Assembly: GCF_036227405.1 (NCBI RefSeq)
Contig: NZ_CP109473.1
Location: 5,642,001 to 5,706,000 of the forward strand
Direction: 5' to 3'
Origin: Streptomyces sp. NBC_01460
GTDB taxonomy: Bacteria > Actinomycetota > Actinomycetes > Streptomycetales > Streptomycetaceae
Length of the DNA stretch: 64,000 nt
Positions 34,170-44,050 of this stretch are shown here, in pieces. The notes under the pieces were generated by a model that had not been told where the DNA came from, made no database searches, and was given only the letters and a program-made list of their open reading frames with translations. The stretch's first letter is position 1; every line of letters starts with the position of its first letter. The translations under genes and the position numbers were made by a program.

Positions 34170-34265
34170 CCGGCTGTGCGGCCGGCCGCCCCGCGAGGCG
34201 CGGCACCGGAGGCACACCGTCCAGCAGGCCCGCAGACGTATGACGCAGAAACCAGGAGCCCGAAG

Positions 34266-35342
34266 ATGTTCGAGGCGGTCGAGGAACTGATCGGCGAGCA
34301 CGCCGATCTCGAGAAGAAGCTCGCCGACCCGTCGGTCCACGCCGACCAGGCCAACGCGCGCAAGCTCAACAAGCGCTACGCGGAGCTGACCCCGATCGTC
34401 TCCACCTACCGGTCCTGGAAGCGGACCGGCGACGACATCGGGACCGCCCGCGAATTCGCCGCCGACGACCCGGACTTCGCCGCCGAGGTCAAGGTCCTGG
34501 AGAAGCAGCGCGAGGAGATCACCGAGAAGCTCCGCCTCCTCCTGGTCCCGCGCGACCCCAGCGACGACAAGGACGTGCTCCTGGAGATCAAGGCGGGCGC
34601 GGGCGGCGACGAGTCCGCACTGTTCGCCGGTGACCTCCTGCGCATGTATCTGCGCTACGCCGAGCGCGTCGGCTGGAAGACCGAGATCATCGACTCCACC
34701 GAGTCCGAGCTCGGCGGCTACAAGGACGTCCAGGTCGCCGTGAAGACCAAGGGCGGCAACGGCGCCACCGAGCCCGGCCAGGGCGTCTGGGCGCGGATGA
34801 AGTACGAGGGCGGGGTGCACCGCGTGCAGCGCGTGCCCTCGACCGAGTCGCAGGGCCGCATCCACACCTCGGCCGCCGGCGTGCTCGTCACCCCCGAGGC
34901 GGAGGAGGTCGACGTCGAGATCCACGCCAACGACCTCCGTATCGACGTCTACCGCTCCTCGGGCCCCGGTGGGCAGTCCGTCAACACCACGGACTCCGCC
35001 GTCCGCATCACGCACCTGCCGACCGGTGTCGTCGCCTCCTGCCAGAACGAGAAGAGCCAGCTCCAGAACAAGGAGCAGGCCATGCGCATCCTGCGGTCCC
35101 GGCTGCTGGCCGCCGCACAGGAGGCGGCCGAGCAGGAAGCCTCCGACGTGCGCCGCAGCCAGGTGCGCACCGTGGACCGCTCCGAGAAGATCCGGACGTA
35201 CAACTTCCCGGAAAACCGGATCTCGGACCACCGCGTCGGCTTCAAGGCGTACAACTTGGACCAGGTGCTCGACGGCGACCTCGACGCGGTCATCCAGGCC
35301 TGCGTCGACGCCGACTCCGCCGCCAAGCTCGCCGCCGCGTAA
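34266..35342 (+). CDS. prfA: Peptide chain release factor 1
   Basis: Class I release factor recognising UAA and UAG. 358 aa, standard length. It carries the tripeptide anticodon-like PST (RVPSTESQG) and the GGQ motif (235-237; SGPGGQSVN) that triggers peptidyl-tRNA hydrolysis and is methylated by PrmC, whose gene follows 46 bp downstream. The ATG at 34266 has AGGAG upstream and matches the family N-terminus (MFEAVEEL). Probably the first gene of a prfA-prmC-sua5-PTP-like operon. Confidence 0.97.
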   Translation: MFEAVEELIGEHADLEKKLADPSVHADQANARKLNKRYAELTPIVSTYRSWKRTGDDIGTAREFAADDPDFAAEVKVLEKQREEITEKLRLLLVPRDPSDDKDVLLEIKAGAGGDESALFAGDLLRMYLRYAERVGWKTEIIDSTESELGGYKDVQVAVKTKGGNGATEPGQGVWARMKYEGGVHRVQRVPSTESQGRIHTSAAGVLVTPEAEEVDVEIHANDLRIDVYRSSGPGGQSVNTTDSAVRITHLPTGVVASCQNEKSQLQNKEQAMRILRSRLLAAAQEAAEQEASDVRRSQVRTVDRSEKIRTYNFPENRISDHRVGFKAYNLDQVLDGDLDAVIQACVDADSAAKLAAA

Positions 35343-35388
35343 GCCGCGCCCGCCCCGCCCCGCTCGTGAACCCGTACGGAGAACCGCG

Positions 35389-36234
35389 ATGAACCTGCTG
35401 CTCGCCGAGGTGGCCCAGGCCACCCAGCGGCTGGCCGACGCCGGTGTCCCCTCACCGCGATTCGACGCCGAGGAACTCGCCGCGTTCGTGCACGGTGTCA
35501 AGCGGGGCGAACTGCACCACGTGCCGGACGCCGACTTCGACGCCCGCTACTGGGAGACGATCGCCCGCCGCGAGAACCGCGAGCCGCTCCAGCACATCAC
35601 CGGCCGCGCCTTCTTCCGCTACCTGGAGCTCCAGGTCGGGCCGGGTGTCTTCGTGCCCCGCCCGGAGACCGAGTCGGTCGTCGGCTGGGCGATAGACGCC
35701 GTACGCGCGATGGACGTCGTGGAACCCCTGATCGTCGACCTCTGCACCGGATCGGGCGCGATCGCGCTCGCCATGGCGCAGGAGGTGCCGCGTTCGCGCG
35801 TGCACGCCGTGGAGCTGTCCGAGGACGCCCTGAGGTGGACCCGGAAGAACGCCGAGGGGTCCAGGGTCACCGTCCACCGCGGCGACGCCCTGAGCGCCCT
35901 TCCCGAACTCGACGGGCAGGTCGACCTGGTCATCTCCAACCCGCCCTACATCCCGCTCACCGAGTGGGAGTACGTGGCGCCGGAGGCCCGCGACCACGAC
36001 CCGCAGATGGCGCTCTTCTCCGGCGAGGACGGCCTCGACACCATCCGCGGCATCGAACGCACCGCACACCGGCTGCTCCGCCCCGGCGGGCTCGTCGTCA
36101 TCGAGCACGCCGACACCCAGGGCGGCCAGGTGCCGTGGATCTTCACCGAGGAGCGGGGCTGGGCCGACGCGGCCGACCACCCCGACCTCAACAAGCGCCC
36201 CCGGTTCGCGACGGCCCGCAAGGCCATGCCGTGA
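35389..36234 (+). CDS. prmC: Release factor glutamine methyltransferase
   Basis: SAM-dependent N5-glutamine methyltransferase that modifies the GGQ of RF1 and RF2. 281 aa. N-terminal helical substrate-binding domain (about 1-80), SAM motif DLCTGSGAIALAM (about 117-129), and catalytic NPPYIPL (about 184-190). ATG 35389 with CGGAGA upstream. Its stop overlaps the GTG of a 23-codon mini-ORF, in turn overlapping sua5. Confidence 0.95.
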   Translation: MNLLLAEVAQATQRLADAGVPSPRFDAEELAAFVHGVKRGELHHVPDADFDARYWETIARRENREPLQHITGRAFFRYLELQVGPGVFVPRPETESVVGWAIDAVRAMDVVEPLIVDLCTGSGAIALAMAQEVPRSRVHAVELSEDALRWTRKNAEGSRVTVHRGDALSALPELDGQVDLVISNPPYIPLTEWEYVAPEARDHDPQMALFSGEDGLDTIRGIERTAHRLLRPGGLVVIEHADTQGGQVPWIFTEERGWADAADHPDLNKRPRFATARKAMP

Positions 36235-36302
36235 CCACCGGGACGCCGGCACCGCACGATCCCTACCCGCCCCACCCGTACATGTCCGAGGAGGCCGGCT
36301 GA
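36231..36302 (+). CDS. 23-codon translationally coupled mini-ORF between prmC and sua5
   Basis: GTG at 36231 overlaps the prmC stop (GTGA), and its own TGA overlaps the next ATG (TGATG). The peptide is rich in Pro, His and Tyr (PHDPYPPHPYMSEE). It may be a coupling cistron that hands ribosomes from prmC to sua5, a small functional peptide, or chance. The double overlap and the fact that its frame fills the whole gap favour translation, but no homologue is known to me. Confidence 0.4.
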   Translation: MTTGTPAPHDPYPPHPYMSEEAG

Positions 36303-36949
36303 TGGCACGGCGATACGACTGCAACGACGCGACCGACCGTACGACCGGCCTGCGTGAAGCCGCGTCCGCCGTCCGCCGCGGCGAACTGGTCGTGCTGCCC
36401 ACCGACACCGTGTACGGGATCGGTGCGGACGCCTTCAGCTCCGAGGGCGTCGCCGACCTGCTCGACGCCAAGGGCCGCGGACGCAACATGCCGACCCCTG
36501 TCCTGATCGGCTCCCCGAACACCCTGCACGGTCTGGTCACCGACTTCTCCGAGCAGGCGTGGGAGCTCGTCGACGCGTTCTGGCCCGGCGCCCTCACCCT
36601 CGTCGCCCGGCACCAGCCGTCGCTCCAGTGGGACCTCGGCGACACCCGGGGCACCGTCGCCGTACGGATGCCCCTGCACCCGGTCGCCATCGAGCTGCTC
36701 ACGGAGGTCGGCCCGATGGCCGTCTCCAGCGCCAACCTCACCGGACACCCCTCTCCCGAGGACTGCGACGCCGCCCAGGGGATGCTCGGCGACAGCGTCT
36801 CCGTCTACCTCGACGGCGGCCCGACCCCCGGCATCGTCCCGTCGTCGATCGTCGACGTCACCGGCAAGACCCCGGTCCTGCTGCGGGCCGGCGCGCTCTC
36901 GGTCGAGGAACTCCGCAAGGTGGTACCCGACCTCGAGGTGGCCAATTGA
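36302..36949 (+). CDS. L-threonylcarbamoyladenylate synthase (Sua5/YwlC/TsaC family)
   Basis: Makes threonylcarbamoyl-AMP from threonine, bicarbonate and ATP for the t6A37 modification of ANN-decoding tRNAs. 215 aa, the single-domain form. Recognisable motifs: LPTDTVYGIGADAF near residue 35, KGRGRNMPTPVLI, and MAVSSANLTGHPSP near 140. ATG 36302 with GAGGAGG. It sits in the prfA-prmC operon, an association of translation-quality genes widespread in bacteria, and overlaps the phosphatase-like gene by 4 bp. Confidence 0.93.
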   Translation: MARRYDCNDATDRTTGLREAASAVRRGELVVLPTDTVYGIGADAFSSEGVADLLDAKGRGRNMPTPVLIGSPNTLHGLVTDFSEQAWELVDAFWPGALTLVARHQPSLQWDLGDTRGTVAVRMPLHPVAIELLTEVGPMAVSSANLTGHPSPEDCDAAQGMLGDSVSVYLDGGPTPGIVPSSIVDVTGKTPVLLRAGALSVEELRKVVPDLEVAN

Positions 36950-37587
36950 CCGCCCCTGAGGGGCGTGGCATAGCGGGGCGGCACGACACTTTCCGCATCC
37001 TCCACGTCAGCACCGGCAACGTCTGCCGCTCGCCCATCACCGAGCGGCTGACCCGGCATGCCCTCGTGGACCGCCTCGGAGACCCGCTCAGCGGCGGCCT
37101 CATCGTGGAGAGCGCGGGCACCTGGGGGCACGAGGGCGCGCCCATGGAGGCCAACGCCGAGGTCGTCCTCGCCGACTTCGGCGCGGACGCCACCGGCTTC
37201 GTCGGCCGCGAGCTCCTCGACGAGCACGTGATCCGCGCGGACCTGGTCCTCACCGCCACCCGCGACCACCGCGCCCAGGTGATCTCCATGGGCCACTCGG
37301 CGGGCCTGCGGACCTTCACCCTCAAGGAGTTCACCCGGCTGGTGCGGGCCATCGACCCCGCGACCCTGCCCGACGCCCGTGAGGAGGGCGTCGTCGAGCG
37401 CGCCCGCGCGCTGGTGCGCGCCGCGGCGGCCCTGCGCGGGTGGCTGCTGGCCCCCACGGCGGAGGCGGACGAGGTCTACGACCCGTACGGCGCGCCGATC
37501 ACGTTCTTCCGTTCCATCGGCGACGAGATCAGCCAGGCGCTCGATCCGGTCATGACGGCACTGACCGGAGTACGCGCCCCGCACTGA
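36946..37587 (+). CDS. Low-molecular-weight protein-tyrosine-phosphatase-like protein, catalytic Cys replaced
   Basis: 213 aa with the LMW-PTP fold (LHVSTGNVCRSPITERL near the N-terminus, a late Asp-containing EVYDPYGAPITFF). In active enzymes the P-loop begins with the nucleophilic Cys (V-C-x-G-N-x-C-R-S). Here that position is Ser22, while the second Cys (C27) and Arg28 remain. Normal PTP chemistry is therefore doubtful; it may bind phosphotyrosine or act otherwise. The TTG start at 36946 overlaps the sua5 stop (TTGA). Four-gene operon with prfA, prmC and sua5. Confidence 0.85.
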   Translation: MTAPEGRGIAGRHDTFRILHVSTGNVCRSPITERLTRHALVDRLGDPLSGGLIVESAGTWGHEGAPMEANAEVVLADFGADATGFVGRELLDEHVIRADLVLTATRDHRAQVISMGHSAGLRTFTLKEFTRLVRAIDPATLPDAREEGVVERARALVRAAAALRGWLLAPTAEADEVYDPYGAPITFFRSIGDEISQALDPVMTALTGVRAPH

Positions 37588-37693
37588 GGTGCGCCGACCG
37601 GCGTAGAGGGGCGTCCGGCAGCGGGCAGGCCGCCCGGGGCGGGCCTACATTGGATCTGACGCCACGCACCCCCCTCCAGGCCCGGAGCCCTCG

Positions 37694-38965
37694 ATGCCGG
37701 TCACCACTCCCGCCGCACCCGCGCCGCCGGACACCGCCCTGCCGCAGGACTTCGGCGCCCTGCTCCGCCAGGACCCGGAGGTCGGCGGCATCCTGCTGGC
37801 CGAGGCCGGCCGGCAGTCGAGCACGCTCCAGCTCATCGCCGCGGAGAACTTCACCTCGCCCGCAGTCCTCGCCGCCCTCGGCTCGCCGCTCGCCAACAAG
37901 TACGCCGAGGGCTACCCCGGGGCCCGCCACCACGGCGGCTGCGAACAGGCCGACGCCGTCGAACGCGTCGCGGTCCGGCGGGCCGTGTCGCTCTTCGGAG
38001 CCGAGCACGCCAACGTCCAGCCGCACTCGGGCTCCTCGGCCGTCCTGGCCGCCTACGCCGCCCTCCTGCGCCCCGGTGACACGGTGCTGGCCATGGGGCT
38101 CCCGTCCGGGGGACACCTCACCCACGGCGCTCCGGGCAACTTCTCCGGACGCTGGTTCGAGTTCGCCGGTTACGGCGTCGACCCCGACAGCGGGCTCATC
38201 GACTACGCGCAGGTCCGCGCCCTCGCCCGGGCCCGGCGCCCCAAGGCGATCGTCTGCGGATCGATCTCGTACCCCCGGCACCCCGATTACGAGCAGTTCC
38301 GGGACATCGCGGACGAGGCCGGCGCGTACCTGATCGCGGACGCCGCCCATCCGATGGGGCTGATCGCCGGGGGAGCGGCGCCCAGCCCGGTGCCGTACGC
38401 CGACGTGGTGTGCGCCACGACGCACAAGGTGCTGCGCGGACCGCGCGGAGGCATGATCCTCTGCGGTGCCGAGCTCTCCGAGCGGATCGACCGCGCGGTG
38501 TTCCCGTTCACCCAGGGCGGCGCCCAGATGCACACGGTCGCGGCGAAGGCCGTTGCCTTCGGGGAGGCGGCGGCGCCCGGCTTCGCGGTCTACGCCCACC
38601 GGGTCGTCGCACACGCCCGCGTCATGGCGGCCGCCCTCGAGGCCGAGGGCTTCGAGGTCGCCACGGGCGGCACGGACACCCACATCGTCGTCGCGGACCC
38701 CGGCCCGCTGGGCGTCGACGCGCGCACCGCCCGTGAGCGGCTGACGGCCGCGGGGATGGTGCTGGACACCTGCGCGCTGCCGTACGGGGACGCGCGCGGC
38801 ATCCGGCTCGGCACGGCGGCCGTCACCACCCAGGGCATGGACGCGGACGACATGACACGGATCGCGTCCCTGCTCGGTGCGGCCGTGCGCGGGGAGGGCG
38901 ACGCCGACGGGCTGCGGGACGCGGTGCGCGGTATGGCTGAGCGCAATCCGCCGTATCCGGGGTAG
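37694..38965 (+). CDS. glyA: Divergent serine hydroxymethyltransferase-like PLP enzyme
   Basis: 423 aa, clearly SHMT family: LIAAENFTSPAV, KYAEGYPG, HANVQPHSG and the PLP-lysine segment ATTHKVLRGPRGG (about K244). The segment normally reading GYPGKRYYGGCE has become GYPGARHHGGCE, so both tyrosines used in the SHMT active site are His. DVAHIAGLIA has become DAAHPMGLIA. Substrate choice may therefore differ (another aldolase or hydroxymethyl transfer), though this locus is annotated glyA in relatives. No riboswitch precedes it. The canonical paralogue is at 14848. Confidence 0.85.
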   Translation: MPVTTPAAPAPPDTALPQDFGALLRQDPEVGGILLAEAGRQSSTLQLIAAENFTSPAVLAALGSPLANKYAEGYPGARHHGGCEQADAVERVAVRRAVSLFGAEHANVQPHSGSSAVLAAYAALLRPGDTVLAMGLPSGGHLTHGAPGNFSGRWFEFAGYGVDPDSGLIDYAQVRALARARRPKAIVCGSISYPRHPDYEQFRDIADEAGAYLIADAAHPMGLIAGGAAPSPVPYADVVCATTHKVLRGPRGGMILCGAELSERIDRAVFPFTQGGAQMHTVAAKAVAFGEAAAPGFAVYAHRVVAHARVMAAALEAEGFEVATGGTDTHIVVADPGPLGVDARTARERLTAAGMVLDTCALPYGDARGIRLGTAAVTTQGMDADDMTRIASLLGAAVRGEGDADGLRDAVRGMAERNPPYPG

Positions 38966-39070
38966 ACGGCCCTGATGAGCTATGTGCAACCAACACCCGT
39001 GGCTCGGTGTCCTTGCTCATGAGACTAGGGTGTGGGGCTGAGATGGCCGGCGAATTCTGTGGGGCAGCCC

Positions 39071-40441
39071 GTGCGTGATTACCTGCTGACGCTCTGTGTC
39101 ACGGCCGCAGTGACCTATCTGCTGACCGGACCGGTGCGGAAGTTCGCCATCGCGGTCGGGGCGATGCCCGCGATCCGTGCGCGTGACGTCCACCGGGAAC
39201 CGACTCCCCGGCTCGGTGGCATCGCCATGTTCGGCGGGCTGTGCGCGGGGCTGATCGTCGCGGACCACCTGTTCAACCTGAACAGCGTCTTCGAACTGTC
39301 CAACGAACCCCGGGCCCTGCTCTCCGGCGCCGCCCTGATCTGGCTGATCGGCGTCCTGGACGACAAGTTCGAGATCGACGCGCTGATCAAGCTCGGCGGG
39401 CAGATGATCGCCGCCGCCGTCATGGTCATCCAGGGTCTGACGATCCTGTGGCTGCCCATCCCCGGCGTCGGCACGGTCGCGCTCACGCAGTGGCAGGGCA
39501 CGCTGCTCACGGTCGCCCTGGTCGTGATCACCATCAACGCGGTCAACTTCGTCGACGGGCTGGACGGCCTCGCGGCCGGCATGGTCTGCATCGCGTCCGC
39601 GGCGTTCTTCCTGTACACCTACCGGCTCTGGTACGGGTACGGCATCGAGGCGGCCGCCCCGGCGACGCTCTTCGCCGCGATCCTGATGGGCATGTGCCTC
39701 GGCTTCCTGCCGCACAACATGCACCCCGCCCGGATCTTCATGGGCGACTCCGGGTCGATGCTCATCGGCCTGGTGCTGGCCGCCGGCGCGATCTCCGTGA
39801 CCGGGCAGGTCGACCCGGACGTCATGAAGCTCTTCCTGGAGGGCAGCGAGCGGCAGGCGACCCACGCGATGCTGCCGGTCTTCATCCCGCTGCTGCTGCC
39901 ACTGACGATCATCGCGATCCCTGCCGCGGACCTGGTGCTGGCCATCGTGCGGCGGACCTGGAACGGCCAGTCGCCGTTCGCGGCCGACCGCGGGCACCTG
40001 CACCACCGGCTGCTGGAGATCGGGCACTCGCACAGCAGGTCCGTGCTGATCATGTACTTCTGGTCGGCGCTGATCGCCTTCGGCGCCGTCGGCTACTCCG
40101 TCCACTCCGCGTCGCTCTGGATCGTGCTGGTCATCGTGGGGCTCAGCGCCGTGGGCCTCATCCTGCTGCTCATGCCGCGCTTCACCCCGCGCGCCCCGCT
40201 CTGGGCCGAGTCCTTCGTGCCGCCGCGCTACCGCAGGCGCCGGCGCACGGACGCGGAGGAGTCCGCGGACGCCGCGGACGTGAGCGCGCGGTCTCAACAG
40301 GGCCCCGACGGCTCGCACATGGCTTCCCCGGTGCCGGACAGGGCCTCGGTCTCCGTGGGCGTCTCCGGCGTCAACGGAGCGACCGCGATCGGCCCCCGTT
40401 CGCGGTTCGCGGATCGGGACCGTGCCGACTCCCCGCGTTGA
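39071..40441 (+). CDS. Undecaprenyl-phosphate sugar-1-phosphate transferase (WecA/TagO/MraY family)
   Basis: Polytopic membrane enzyme (456 aa, about 10-11 TM segments) that starts lipid-linked glycan synthesis by moving a sugar-1-phosphate, probably GlcNAc-1-P, from UDP-sugar to undecaprenyl phosphate. Signature residues: LDDKFEID, NFVDGLDGLAAG, FMGDSGS and the WecA-type His loop DRGHLHHRLL. The C-terminal 80 residues are cytoplasmic and disordered. I start at GTG 39071, because the homologous region begins there (VRDYLLTLC). A TAGGGT -10-like box lies 40 bp upstream. Probably feeds LCP-type ligases. Confidence 0.9.
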   Translation: MRDYLLTLCVTAAVTYLLTGPVRKFAIAVGAMPAIRARDVHREPTPRLGGIAMFGGLCAGLIVADHLFNLNSVFELSNEPRALLSGAALIWLIGVLDDKFEIDALIKLGGQMIAAAVMVIQGLTILWLPIPGVGTVALTQWQGTLLTVALVVITINAVNFVDGLDGLAAGMVCIASAAFFLYTYRLWYGYGIEAAAPATLFAAILMGMCLGFLPHNMHPARIFMGDSGSMLIGLVLAAGAISVTGQVDPDVMKLFLEGSERQATHAMLPVFIPLLLPLTIIAIPAADLVLAIVRRTWNGQSPFAADRGHLHHRLLEIGHSHSRSVLIMYFWSALIAFGAVGYSVHSASLWIVLVIVGLSAVGLILLLMPRFTPRAPLWAESFVPPRYRRRRRTDAEESADAADVSARSQQGPDGSHMASPVPDRASVSVGVSGVNGATAIGPRSRFADRDRADSPR

Positions 40442-40704
40442 CGACCACGGTGCAGAAGTCCCCATACCAGACAATGCGCCGTGATGTTCTGCACACACGG
40501 GCGAAGTAACTCTCATGTGTGACAGCTGGCACACTTTCTGAGTAAAGACCTCATCAAATAGTTTGTGATACCGTTCACGAAGCCCGGTGAGGAGCCGAAG
40601 GACCTGAGTAGCACGGTCCATCGGCCCGAGGTATCGACCCGGACCGGGCCTACGCTCGTCCCTGACGACCACTGCCCACCCCCTGCCAACGCGGAGTAAC
40701 CGCC
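40442..40704 (+). promoter_or_regulatory. Upstream region of the atp operon
   Basis: 263 bp without a gene. The stretch 40505-40590 is unusually AT-rich and contains TACCGT and several TTTG elements on the plus strand, consistent with the main atp promoter. No -35/-10 pair can be fixed with confidence. A Shine-Dalgarno (CGGAG) precedes the atpI start. Confidence 0.4.
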
Positions 40705-41142
40705 ATGCCGTCCAACGACGTCCGGACTCTCCTTCACACCGCCGTGCCCACCGCTGCCGTCGGTGTTGTCGCCGTCGCTGTCAGCGCTGCGCTCGCCGGT
40801 GGCAAGGGTGCGATCGGTGCGGCGGTCGGGACGCTGGTGGTGATCCTCTTCATGGGGATCGGACTCGGCGTCCTGCAGCGCACGGCGAAGTCCCTGCCGC
40901 ACCTGTTCCAGGCCATGGGGCTGGTGCTCTACACGGTCGAACTGCTGTTGCTCTTCGTCTTCGTGGCCGCCTTCCAGAACACGACGCTGTTCAACCCGAG
41001 GGCCTTCGCCGCTTCGCTGATCGCAGCGACGCTCGCGTGGGTCGCGGCGCAGATCCGCGTGCACATGAAGACCAAGATCCTTTACGTCGAGCCGGACTCG
41101 TCCGCGGGCAGGACGCCCGAGAACACGGGGTCTTCGACGTGA
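40705..41142 (+). CDS. atpI: ATP synthase protein I-like membrane protein
   Basis: 145-residue protein with four membrane segments (about 12-32, 36-55, 72-92, 100-120), placed directly before atpB as AtpI is in most bacteria. AtpI/UncI is a non-essential helper in Fo c-ring assembly. The sequence itself is weakly conserved, so the assignment rests mainly on topology and position. 222 bp separate it from atpB. Confidence 0.8.
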   Translation: MPSNDVRTLLHTAVPTAAVGVVAVAVSAALAGGKGAIGAAVGTLVVILFMGIGLGVLQRTAKSLPHLFQAMGLVLYTVELLLLFVFVAAFQNTTLFNPRAFAASLIAATLAWVAAQIRVHMKTKILYVEPDSSAGRTPENTGSST

Positions 41143-41364
41143 GGGGTAGGGCCGGGATAAGCGAGCGTTCGAGACCCTGCTATCGTCCGGTGCCAACTGC
41201 GGCACTGCGGGCGCGGGCATCAAAATCGGCGCCTGCTTCATCGCGAGGCGTAATGCCTGAGCCGCCCCCCATCCGTAAAACCAGTCCAGTGCCGACCAGC
41301 GGCTGCTTGCCGCGCCGACACAACGAGGTTGCCGTACCTATGCGCCACGCTGAAGGAGCCCGCG

Positions 41365-42503
<1,139 letters not shown>

Positions 42504-42545
42504 TTCGCGGCATTCCCACTGCCCGAAGCGACGAAAGGCATTGAT

Positions 42546-43091
42546 GTGAACGCCCTACTGCTGGCGTCCGAAGAAGAGATCCAGAACCCGCTGCTTCCCG
42601 CGGTGCCTGAGATCATCATCGGCCTCATCGCCTTCGCCATCGTCTTCGGTTTCCTCGCCAAGAAGCTCCTCCCGAACATCAACAAGGTTCTGGAAGAGCG
42701 CCGCGAGGCCATCGAAGGCGGTATCGAGAAGGCCGATGCGGCCCAGACCGAGGCCCAGAGCGTTCTTGAGCAGTACAAGGCTCAGCTCGCCGAGGCCCGC
42801 CACGAGGCCGCCCGTCTGCGCCAGGAGGCGCAGGAGCAGGGTGCCGTCATCATCCAGGAGATGAGGGCGGAGGGTCAGCGGCAGCGCGAGGAGATCATCG
42901 CGGCCGGCCACGCCCAGATCGAGGCCGACCGCAAGGCCGCGGCGTCCGCGCTGCGCCAGGACGTGGGCAGCCTCGCCACCGCCCTGGCCGGCAAGCTCGT
43001 CGGCGAGTCCCTCGAGGACCACGCCCGGCAGAGCGGCACCGTCGACCGATTCCTCGACGAGCTCGAGGCGAAGGCCGAGGCCGTCCGATGA
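42546..43091 (+). CDS. atpF: ATP synthase Fo subunit b
   Basis: Peripheral-stalk subunit (181 aa): one N-terminal TM helix (about 20-40) followed by a long charged coiled coil (about 45-150) that reaches to the delta subunit. GTG start; an earlier out-of-frame ATG meets a stop. Its stop overlaps the atpH ATG (ATGA), coupling the two stalk subunits. Confidence 0.96.
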   Translation: MNALLLASEEEIQNPLLPAVPEIIIGLIAFAIVFGFLAKKLLPNINKVLEERREAIEGGIEKADAAQTEAQSVLEQYKAQLAEARHEAARLRQEAQEQGAVIIQEMRAEGQRQREEIIAAGHAQIEADRKAAASALRQDVGSLATALAGKLVGESLEDHARQSGTVDRFLDELEAKAEAVR

Positions 43092-43903
43092 ACGGAGCGA
43101 GCCGCGAGGCGCTGGCCGCCGCACGCGAGCGCCTCGACGCACTGACCGACTCCACGTCGGTCGACGCGGCGAAGCTCGCCGAGGAGCTGGCAGCCGTCAC
43201 CGCGCTGCTCCACCGCGAGGTGTCGTTGCGCCGGGTCCTCACCGACCCGTCGCAGGGTGGCGAGGCCAAGGCCGAGCTGGCCGGACGACTGCTGAGCGGA
43301 CAGGTGGGCGGCGAAGCCGTGGACCTGGTCTCCGGCATGGTCCGTTCCCGCTGGTCGCAGTCGCGTGACCTGGTCGACGCGGCCGAGGAGCTGGCGAACA
43401 CCGCCGACCTCACCGCCGCCCAGCGCGCGGGTGTGCTCGACGACGTCGAGGACGAGCTGTTCCGGTTCGGCCGGATCGTCTCCTCCGACGTGGCACTGCG
43501 GTCCGCCCTGACCAGCAAGTCGGCCACGGGCTCCGCCAAGAGCGAGCTGCTCCGCAGCCTGCTCGGCGGCAAGGCCCAGCCCGTCACGGAGCGCGTGATC
43601 ACGCGCCTCGTGACGCAGCCCCGAGGACGTAGCCTGGAAGCGGGACTCGACTCCCTGTCCAGGCTCGCCGCGGAGCGCCGGGACCGCCAGGTCGCCGTCG
43701 TCACCTCGGCGGTGCCGCTGTCCGATCTCCAGAAGCAGCGCCTCGGCGCCGCCCTGGCGAAGATCTACGGCCGGCAGATGCACCTGAACCTGGACGTGGA
43801 CCCCGAGGTCCTCGGCGGGATCTCGGTGCGCGTCGGTGACGAGGTCATCAACGGCACGATCGCGGAGCGCCTCGAAGAGGTCACCCGCAGGATGGCCGGC
43901 TGA
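43088..43903 (+). CDS. atpH: ATP synthase F1 subunit delta
   Basis: 271 aa, the long actinobacterial form (about 180 in E. coli). It joins the b-stalk to the top of the alpha/beta ring. The C-terminal LNLDVDPEVLGGISVRVGDEVINGTI motif region is highly characteristic. The N-terminal extension of about 90 residues may replace part of a second b subunit. The ATG overlaps the atpF stop. A strong hairpin lies in the 147-bp gap to atpA. Confidence 0.95.
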   Translation: MNGASREALAAARERLDALTDSTSVDAAKLAEELAAVTALLHREVSLRRVLTDPSQGGEAKAELAGRLLSGQVGGEAVDLVSGMVRSRWSQSRDLVDAAEELANTADLTAAQRAGVLDDVEDELFRFGRIVSSDVALRSALTSKSATGSAKSELLRSLLGGKAQPVTERVITRLVTQPRGRSLEAGLDSLSRLAAERRDRQVAVVTSAVPLSDLQKQRLGAALAKIYGRQMHLNLDVDPEVLGGISVRVGDEVINGTIAERLEEVTRRMAG

Positions 43904-43985
43904 CAGCGCGCAGCGCCACACCCGCACCAACTGAACGAGCAAGAATTGCGGCCCGGTTGGGCCGTGCAGAAATTGCGGAAGATTC

Positions 43986-44002
43986 CTGGGGGTCGCCCCC
44001 AG
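43986..44002 (+). repeat. Palindromic hairpin element between atpH and atpA
   Basis: CTGGGGG-TCG-CCCCCAG, a perfect 7-bp hairpin with a 3-nt loop followed by ACCCC, about 80 bp after atpH and 50 bp before atpA. Similar GC palindromes are scattered in Streptomyces intergenic regions. Here it could stabilise the upstream or downstream mRNA segment and set subunit ratios. Confidence 0.55.
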
Positions 44003-44050
44003 ACCCCTTTGAGAAACTTCGGGCCCAACAAGGAGAGCAGGGAACCCCAG

